DNA of 64,000 bases from contig JAIETZ010000001.1 in assembly GCA_019744775.1 (NCBI GenBank), positions 124,001 to 188,000 of the forward strand, in the 5' to 3' direction. The notes beneath the pieces were generated by a model. That model saw nothing but the letters and a program-made list of their open reading frames with translations. It was not told where the DNA came from and did no database searches. Below are positions 53,421 to 61,600 of the stretch, in pieces. The translations under genes and the position numbers were made by a program. This DNA comes from Candidatus Obscuribacterales bacterium (GTDB lineage: Bacteria > Cyanobacteriota > Vampirovibrionia > Obscuribacterales > Obscuribacteraceae). Positions within the stretch are counted from its first letter, which is position 1, and each line of letters starts with the position of its first letter.

Positions 53421-53966
53421 CTATACAGGAAATGCGGTTTCGATTTTCGGGAAATCAATTTCCGGCTGCACGGTCAAATTGAAGTAGTTGGTGAACTGAT
53501 TGAGAGCAACTACTGCGATAATTTCTGCAATTTCCGCATCAGTAAAACCTGCTTCTTTCACTTGAGCAATGTCATCATCTTTCATTTCGGCGTCAGTTGT
53601 CACCATTTGGCGCACGAATTTTAAAGCGGCGTTCCACTTATCATTGTCCGATCGCTGATCCCGAGCTAATTTCAACTCTTGTTCCGTCATACCGATGGAT
53701 TTTGCAATTGCCATGTGCGCAGACAAGCAATACTGGCAGACATTTATTTCAGCTACAGCAATGGCAATTAGTTCTCTCAATTTTGGCGGCAAAACCCCAC
53801 CATCAAGAGCGCGACTGAAACTCATATAGCCTTCTAAGACAGCTGGTGAATTGGCCATATGCTGAAAAATATTCGGCACCTTGCCCAACTTCTTGTTGAT
53901 GGCATCGTATATGTCCTTTACCTTGCCAGTGGCAGATTCAGGACTTATAGCGGCAATTCGACTCAT
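53421..53966 (-). CDS. AhpD-like / carboxymuconolactone decarboxylase family protein
   Basis: 181 residues from the ATG at 53966, which has GGGGGGA at proper spacing; the frame extends two codons further to a TTG. The active-site motif is EINVCQYCLSAH (CxxC and His), as in AhpD peroxidase-related proteins that reduce peroxides or recycle AhpC. GGVLPPKLRELIAIAVAE and the C-terminal LNQFTNYFNLTVQPEID fit uncharacterised peroxidase-related members. All-alpha, cytosolic. Reductant unknown. Confidence 0.92.
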   Translation of the reverse strand: MSRIAAISPESATGKVKDIYDAINKKLGKVPNIFQHMANSPAVLEGYMSFSRALDGGVLPPKLRELIAIAVAEINVCQYCLSAHMAIAKSIGMTEQELKLARDQRSDNDKWNAALKFVRQMVTTDAEMKDDDIAQVKEAGFTDAEIAEIIAVVALNQFTNYFNLTVQPEIDFPKIETAFPV

Positions 53967-54022
53967 GTTCAATTCCCCCCTATGGCTCTTTAGCCTTATG
54001 CCCAGCGCCGGGGAAATAGCAA

Positions 54023-54640
54023 CTAATTCATTTCACGTAACTTAATACGCTTTCTTCTCTTCCAGCCCTTGCGGCTTTTCAGCTTGAAGCAGACGAAGGC
54101 TTTCAATTGATCAACTGTCAAATTACGAGCCAGTGTCTGCCATAGAACCTTTCTTGGCTTGCTCCTCACGCCGGCAGCCAGGTCGAAATACTCCAAGAGC
54201 TCAAGAGACTCTTCACGCCAAAGTAATTGCGCAAGCGCTAGTTTATCGAGACCTCTATTAGTAATTGCCGGCCACACTTCATAGGAATGTGGCTTGCCGT
54301 CTTTCAGACCAACGGCGATAAGACCCCAGCATTGAGGGACAATTTTGACCGCTTCTTCAACATGCCTTTCGTCGGCAACTAGGGTCATCTTTTCAAAGAC
54401 CTTACCGTAATGCTCCTGCTGTCTAGGTAGACGCAGCAAATTATCAGCGGCCGACTTAATCTCATAGCCATGCAGCATGTCGTTTATAACAGCCACGTCG
54501 ACTCTTACTTCACCGCGCAGAAGCTCTAATTCATCAACAACACGACTACCTGGTTTATCGCCAAGAATTTTGCGTATTTCTGTCTGGTAAAGCAAACGCC
54601 TTACATCCAGCTCTTTCATATTTGGTATATCTGCCGCCAT
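54023..54640 (-). CDS. sce7726-family protein, putative PD-(D/E)XK nuclease fold
   Basis: About 205 residues, cytosolic. Segments such as LRGEVRVDVAVIN and HGYEIKSAADNLLRLPRQ place an Asp about twelve residues before a Glu-x-Lys, the usual PD-(D/E)XK metal-site layout. YGKVFEKMTLVADERH and GLIAVG are typical of the sce7726 group. The C-terminus is very basic (KGWKRRKRIK), suiting nucleic-acid binding. The start is uncertain: ATG at 54640 is chosen over a TTG at 54649; a later ATG at 54619 is possible. Members are uncharacterised and occur near mobile or defence genes. Confidence 0.75.
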   Translation of the reverse strand: MAADIPNMKELDVRRLLYQTEIRKILGDKPGSRVVDELELLRGEVRVDVAVINDMLHGYEIKSAADNLLRLPRQQEHYGKVFEKMTLVADERHVEEAVKIVPQCWGLIAVGLKDGKPHSYEVWPAITNRGLDKLALAQLLWREESLELLEYFDLAAGVRSKPRKVLWQTLARNLTVDQLKAFVCFKLKSRKGWKRRKRIKLREMN

Positions 54641-54691
54641 TTGCAGCAAGGATATTACAAAACAATTGAACTGGCAAAACTAATTAACAGA

Positions 54692-55573
54692 CTAGGACCA
54701 AGAGCGCTCTTCGGCTAGTTCGGTAATTTCACCAAGCTCACCTTCGAACACTCCGGTGACCGACTTTTTGATGGTGGCACAAATGGTATCCAAGGGTAAG
54801 TCATTGGCATCATCGCCAAAGGGCTGCTCAACTTCTTCAGCTAGAAGCTCAAGAGCAACTACGAAATAGGCTGAAGCCACAACGGCATAGACGGTCCAGT
54901 TGTCCAAGGTAGGCACTAAAAGCCAGGGCAGGAAAAGGAAGTAGAAGCAAAGCCCGCTCCATATAAGGAATTTGTATGAGCCGGCAATTGGCGATTTCAG
55001 AATACGCTCACTGGCGCCAAGTGCATCCATCAATGAACGAGCATGCCTGTCAATTTGCAGAAGCTCCAATCCATCTACGGCATTTGATTTACGCCATTCA
55101 TGTAATTGCTGGTAGATAAGCCTGGCTATCTCTACAGGTTTATTATCACTGCTGTCTGCGACAAATTCAGTGTAAGGTGCATCTGCTGTAACTTCGCCGC
55201 CTCTTAGATGGTCCTTGAGCGCAAAAGCAAAGCTGGTTATTAAGCGGGAATAGCGGGCGCCCTCTTCAGCATTCGGCATAGCGTATTCGTAGCTCTTAAT
55301 TGCCAAATTGCGCAGATCATTAACCAATTGTCCCCAGACTTTTCTGGCTTCCCACCAGCGATCGTAGGCGCTATTGGTTCGAAAAACCAAAAGCACACCC
55401 ATAACCACAGAGGACATAAGAGCAGCATCAGCATCCAGGAGTTTCTTGGCTGGAAAGCCATGATCGTCCGTGTATTGCACGAAAAGGCTGTAGGCAACGA
55501 CCACGGCCATGCAGAACCAAAAGGTCCTGCCACCTGGAACCAAATATTGAAATGCCAAACCAATCTTCTTCAT
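54692..55573 (-). CDS. Bestrophin-family anion channel (UPF0187)
   Basis: 293 residues forming a pentameric membrane channel. The family signature LVFRTNSAYDRWWEARKVWGQLVNDLRNLA sits near residue 62, after the first transmembrane helices (FWFCMAVVVAYSLFV, LMSSVVMGVLLVF). Later helices are FLIWSGLCFYFLFLPWLLV and YAVVASAYFVVALELLAEEVEQPFG, the last carrying the conserved acidic segment near the gate. Bacterial members conduct ions, some cation-selective. It begins 37 nt after the giant adhesin stop on the same strand. Confidence 0.93.
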   Translation of the reverse strand: MKKIGLAFQYLVPGGRTFWFCMAVVVAYSLFVQYTDDHGFPAKKLLDADAALMSSVVMGVLLVFRTNSAYDRWWEARKVWGQLVNDLRNLAIKSYEYAMPNAEEGARYSRLITSFAFALKDHLRGGEVTADAPYTEFVADSSDNKPVEIARLIYQQLHEWRKSNAVDGLELLQIDRHARSLMDALGASERILKSPIAGSYKFLIWSGLCFYFLFLPWLLVPTLDNWTVYAVVASAYFVVALELLAEEVEQPFGDDANDLPLDTICATIKKSVTGVFEGELGEITELAEERSWS

Positions 55574-55610
55574 GTTTGGAATTCTAGCAGAAGGTGACCT
55601 GACAGGTGCC

Positions 55611-58600
55611 TTATTGATAGGAGCCGCGAGAAGCGGTTACCAAGCTCAAGCTGGCGCCGGCTTTGACTATCTGGTCGATAGTGGACTTGTCCTTAGGCTT
55701 CTTGCTGTGAACAAGCTTGCCTATCAGGGAGTGTTTCTCAAGCAAGGAAAGCGTCGAGAATTCGCCATATACCGCTTGTTTGTCGGCAAAGGTTATCTTC
55801 TCCATACGGCGTCTAGCTATTCCGTCTGCCTTTGTATTGGATACAGCCTGATCATCGGCACCGATTACGAGTTCTTGTCCGGCACGCAATTTCACATACT
55901 TGCCATTGGACAAGACGGTAACTGCACCTATCGAACGCTCACCAAGGTTGCGCACCTTGAGTACGCCCTGCTGGTAGCCGACAAGGGCGATAACACCGCG
56001 GCCTACTGAGACAGTGCTATCCCAAATACTTACATCGATTGGTTTGTCGGCATTAACAAGCACTTCTCCGTTGTAGAGAACAACGTTCTGCTTGTTGGAG
56101 CCCATCTCAACCCAGCCGACATAACGCAGTGTTCCTTGTGGAACATCAAGAGACATAAGCTCTTGCGCTGCTTTGCCAACATTACCTGGCGACACGCTCG
56201 TATAGGCTACCGGCACAATCACGCCATCAGTATATGCATAGGAGATTGTGTCACCACGCATTGACGGATGAACGAAACCAATGTGGTTCTCGGAGCCAAG
56301 AGTGTGCAACAAGTGGTTGATGCTTGAGCGCATTCCTGGTGTCAGATTGTAGTTCTCACTGCTCAAGAGATTGGTCACAAACGGTGATGTTGTCGGATTG
56401 AAGTTGCTCGTATTTGAGCTCAATCCATCAACTGGACCCAGTTGTAGACCTGATCCATAGACAGTATCGGATGCACCGACACTAGCTATTTGCGAGCTGA
56501 CAACATTCATTTCCAGACCCTGGGCGATATTCTGAGTTGAACTTTCGCCGTTGTGGGTGACATCGAATGTGTTGCTACCCATCAAGCTGGCAACAGTTAC
56601 ACCGCCGAACTGATCTTGTTTGATGCCCGCAGCTGAATTTCCAGCAACGTTGATGGTGCCATGTCCTGTTTGTACAGAGATAGGATCGCCACCGGCAATT
56701 ACCGTCAGACTGCCTTGCTGCAAGGTGATTTGATGATCACCGGTGAGCATGAATATCGTACCCGGAGCAGCGAACACTACTGTTTTGTCATCACCAGGCA
56801 ACACATATGGTTGTGATGGGTTGGTGACAATAATCCAAGCGCCGTTCTCTTCAGCTGTCTGCTCATTCATTTCGATGATGTCTGTGTACTCTTCGTTAGG
56901 ACCATCAGGTACGCGACCTCTAGTTCTATCGGTTTCCACAGTGGCATTACCGGAAATGAATGGAGTTATCGGCTCGATATCTGCATATGGATCGGTAATT
57001 TGCAATTGAGTATTGCGAGGACCGATTTTCGGGAAGAATTGCGCACAGTTGACGAAATTACATCCGATAGCAGTGCCTAATCCAACAAAAGTGTTCCAAT
57101 CCAAGTAGCCTGCTTGTTTATCCGCTAGGGTCAAATCTGAGTAGTTTAGATTACCCATATTTAGGTATTCCCCACCGAGTATCATCGCAAGTCCACCTGC
57201 CCCACCAATGTTGAGGTCGTGGTCAGGTCCAACGTGAATTCCCACTTTACCGGAGAAAAAGTCACTGGCGCTAGCCGTGATTTGGGTACCTGGATCCAAC
57301 CAAATATCATATTCCGTAATGCTGCCATAGTTAGAAGTAGCCTTGGACAGATCTAGATAGATAATCCCACCAGTCGGCCCGCTCTTGCTATCCAACAAAC
57401 CGTTAGCTTGGATACGAGTTTTCGATTTGTCCGGATCAGAATTTAAGCGTAGCGCTCCACTTAAGTAGATGTCGATGCGTCCGCCTTTTTCACCGTTGGC
57501 GAGAATGGCGCCTGCTGTTCCGTTTGTATCACCTGGTCTTAGAACGACGTTGAAGGTATCAGTTGTGGAAGTTTCGATACGGATATAACCGCCGTTACCA
57601 CCAATACTGGATACATCGATACTGGCTCCATTGTCGTTAACCAAGGTAACAAGCAAGTGTTCACTTGGATCGATGATGGTTCCGCCGTTGGCTCCGTTGA
57701 AACCACGGGCATCGAGAAGTCCTACTGTAATGTTGCCCTTGGCGAACAAACTGATGGTGCCACCTTCATTACCTGCACCATACCCTTGAGACAAGAGTCT
57801 TGTGTTTGGTCCATAAATGTCGCCGCCATTAGCATTCAAGGTTATTGTTCCGCCGGATGTACCGCCGAAGAATGGATAACTCGATACATTGATGTTTGAA
57901 CCAAAGGTCAAATCACCTCGTTGTGTCGTTATGGCAACAGTGCCACCACGTACACCCGAGATGAAGATCTCACCAGTCAAGCGTCTCATATCAACATTGA
58001 CGCTCGTTCCAAAACCACCGCTATTGAATACGACATTATCGCCGGCAATAAGTGATCCACCGTTGGCGCCACCATCTATATTGATAGAACCAAAGAAGCC
58101 GGCATTGAATGTTGCATCGTCACCTACAAGGATGAACGATCTTCTGCCTGTCTGAATATCAATCGAGCCACCCAAGAGTGAAGCACTGATTGTCAGATCA
58201 CCACCAGCAGCAAGAGTTGACCTTGCACCGGTTGTGATGTTGACGTCGCCGAACCAGTCGGCGTCAATTGTCATATTGTCGCCGGCAGCAAATATCGATC
58301 TGCGTCCAGTATTGATTTCGATAGAACCGAAATCTCCACCTTCGATACTCATATCATCGCCGGCAGCAAATACTGAACTTCTACCGGTGTTGATAGCAAT
58401 TGATCTATCAGCATCGATATTCATATCGCGACCAGCAGCAAATATTGAGAGTCTGCCAGTGTTGATATCGATGTAACGGTCGGCATCAATGTTGATATCT
58501 CTGTCGGCACTTACTACTGATAGACGTCCAGTCTGAATGTCTATTGAACGATCAGAAGTCATGACCAGATCTCTGCGAGAAATCATCGCTGAAAGATCAC

Positions 58601-61600
58601 CGGTTCTAACATCCATCGATCCACCGGCATTAAGGACTAGATTTTGTCCAGCTGTCATTACTGAGAGATCGCCGGTTCTGAGATCCAGGTGTCTACCAGC
58701 ATTCAATACCAAGCTATCACCAGAATTCATCACTGAGAGATCGCCTGTTCTAACATCCATTGATCTACCGGCAGTCAATGTCAACTGGTCACCAGCTTCC
58801 ATAACTGAAAGATCACCAGTTCTGACATCCGTGTTTCTACCGGCGCTAATGATTAAAGCGGCACCAGCGGTCATTGCTGACAAGTCGCCAGTTGTAACAT
58901 CGACTGATCTGTCGGAATTGATAATCATGTTGCCGTCAGCAGTCATTGCTGAAAGATCACCAGTTGTGACATCAATTGATCCATCGGCATCAAGCTTCAG
59001 GTTTCCACCGACGGTCACGGCTGAAAGCTCAGAAATTGTAACGTCTATAGATTCACTAGCGTTAGCCGTCAGATTTCCATCAACGTTTACAGCCGACAGA
59101 TTAGCAGTGGTGATACCTATTTCAGTTCCTGTAAGCACAGCATTACCGGAAACGGTAAGAAGTGAAACTTCACCCGTAGAGACATTGAGAGGTGCACCGT
59201 TGGCAGTGAGCGTTAAGTCATTGCCGACAGAGAACAATGTTGTATTACCGGTCATGAGGGTCAACGAACCATTGGTTACAGTGGCCGTTAAGTTATTGCC
59301 TACGTTAAAGAGCGACGTATTACCGGTCGATATGATCAAAGGACCATTGTTGCCAGTCAGAGTCGCATCATTACCTACATTGAATAACGAAGTATCACCA
59401 GTCGTGATGTTTGCCGAAGTGCCGGCATTAATCACAAGATTGCCGCCTGCAGAGAACAATGAAGTGTCGCCTGTGTGGATATCCACCAAACCATCTGCAT
59501 TAAGCATCATGTCACCACCGGCTGTAAACAATGAAGTTTCACCAGTTGTTATCGTCAACGCATCACCGGAGCTTACGGTTATATCGTCACCTGCAAAAAC
59601 TGTGGAGCCTTGTCCAGTAAGAATTGATACTGAACCGCCATCGGCAGCATTCATTGTTATGTCACCAAGAATGGCGCTCAAAGCCGAACCTTCATTCAAT
59701 ACAACAGACAAGGCAACATCATTGGTATCAAGAACAAAGTTGCCTGTAATAGCAGTCACTTTGGAATCTTCACCAAGTGTCAAAGATTCAGTAATGAACT
59801 GAATACTTGCACCTGTAACTGTTTGATTATTTAGAACACCAATTGCGCCGCCGGCTTCAACTCTTACGGTCGAACCAAACGAAGTAAGCAAGTCTACGGA
59901 ATCATCTTCCAATATATAGACCGCACCAAGTGTTTGAAATTCAAGTTGATCGGCATTGATGTAGATAGGTTTAGCGTCTTCACCAATTGCACCAAAGCCA
60001 GATTTCAAACTGACTTTGTCAGCAATTAGCTTGCTGCCTGTTGTGTTCTTGATGCTTCCCAAGGAAGCAGCAGTGACTTGAATAGTGCCAATTGTTCCAT
60101 TAGTTGCTGCAACTACGCCATCAATTGTGATGGTACCTGGGCTGAGCAGCTGACCAGTGGTGACCAGGCTAAAAGTCTTACCATCGCCAGCAGATGAAGG
60201 CTTCAGCGTTACATTACCGGCATTTGTCAAATAGACATTACCGGTGGTGTGGGCGTGCAGCTCGTCAGCATCCGTAGAGATAGCAGCGTTGCTCGCACCA
60301 ATGTTGCCACTGACGGAGCTGAGCTTAACTACGTCGGCTTCAAGGATGCCAGTTTGGCGCGAAATATTACCAGCACCGTCAGCTTCTAATTGAATTAGAT
60401 CAATAGCACCAAACAACGAATTATCGTCAACATCACCAGCAAGTGTAATCGAACCATTATTGATGGTCGACAACTTGAAGGTCTTGTTGCTTCCTGCAGA
60501 TGATTCAAGGAGTGTGACGCTGCCGTCATTGCGGACGTAGACATCACCTTTTGTATTCATGCTGAGGTTATCGGCATCAGTATAGATGCGCTGATTGGAA
60601 GTACCAATTGTGCCGGTGCCCGATGTCAAATCAACACGTGTAGCAACGAGTACGCCGTTAACGCGGGTAATATCACCGGCGCCATTAGCATTCAAGTTAA
60701 TTTTAGCGAGCACGCCCGATGAAGCAGTAACGCCACCATCGATTTTGATATCGCCGTTATTGGTTGTCACCAACTCATAGGTCTTGCCGTTGCCGGCTGT
60801 TCCTGCAAGCAATGTCACGTCACCGTTATTGCTTACATAAACGTTGCCGCCGGTGCTGGTTGCTTTCAATGTATCGGTCAAGGTTTTAACACGGGCACTC
60901 GATGTACCAATGTTGCCGCCGGCAACAACTAAGTTGACGTTCTTAGCATTGATCTCACCACTGGTGTACAACATATTGCCACTGTCGAGAATGGTTACGT
61001 TGACGGTATCAATACGCGAAGTTGCAGAATTGATATTGCCATCGAATGTGACATTGCCTCTGTTGGTCAAGTCAAATATGTTGTTCTGACCAGCTGTTGA
61101 AGCCTTGATTACAACGTTACCTTCGTTATGTAGGTATACTACGCCCTTGCTTGTAGTCTTAATCAGACCGGTCGCCATGATGATGCGCTTTAGAGGATCG
61201 CCAATATCACCATTTTGAGTGTTCAATTCAACAGATGTACTCGTTAGAATTCCATCGGTCTGAATAATGTCACCATTGTTTCCGGTCGTGAGCTTAGTCA
61301 AACCAGTAACGTTCAGGTGATTACCCAAAGTAATATTACCGTTGCTTCCAGCAGCTTGAAGCTCCAACCCTGCTCCGGCCGTCAGGATACCTGTCGTCAC
61401 GATGTTGCTGCTTGAACCTGTGGTGGTAGCTTTGAGCAAGAAAGTGGTTGTGAAAGTGCCCAGTGAAATATTACCGGTATTAGATAGGATGAGGCTTTCA
61501 CCTGTGCCAGTAATACTCAAGTCGCTAGAAGTATTGATGATTCTTACACCGCCCGTTGAGCTGACGATAATTGCGCTTGTCTTGGTGACAAGTCCACCAG

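Noticed and set aside
58090-59640. Regular 72-nt repeats considered as a CRISPR array
   Set aside because: The units are coding, have no distinct spacers, and stay in one frame of a beta-helix protein. No cas genes are present.
58537-59802. 421-codon open frame on the plus strand inside the adhesin
   Set aside because: It is antisense to the regular repeats; the repeated composition keeps the opposite strand free of stops. No ribosome site, and the product is Pro/Ser/Thr-rich low complexity.
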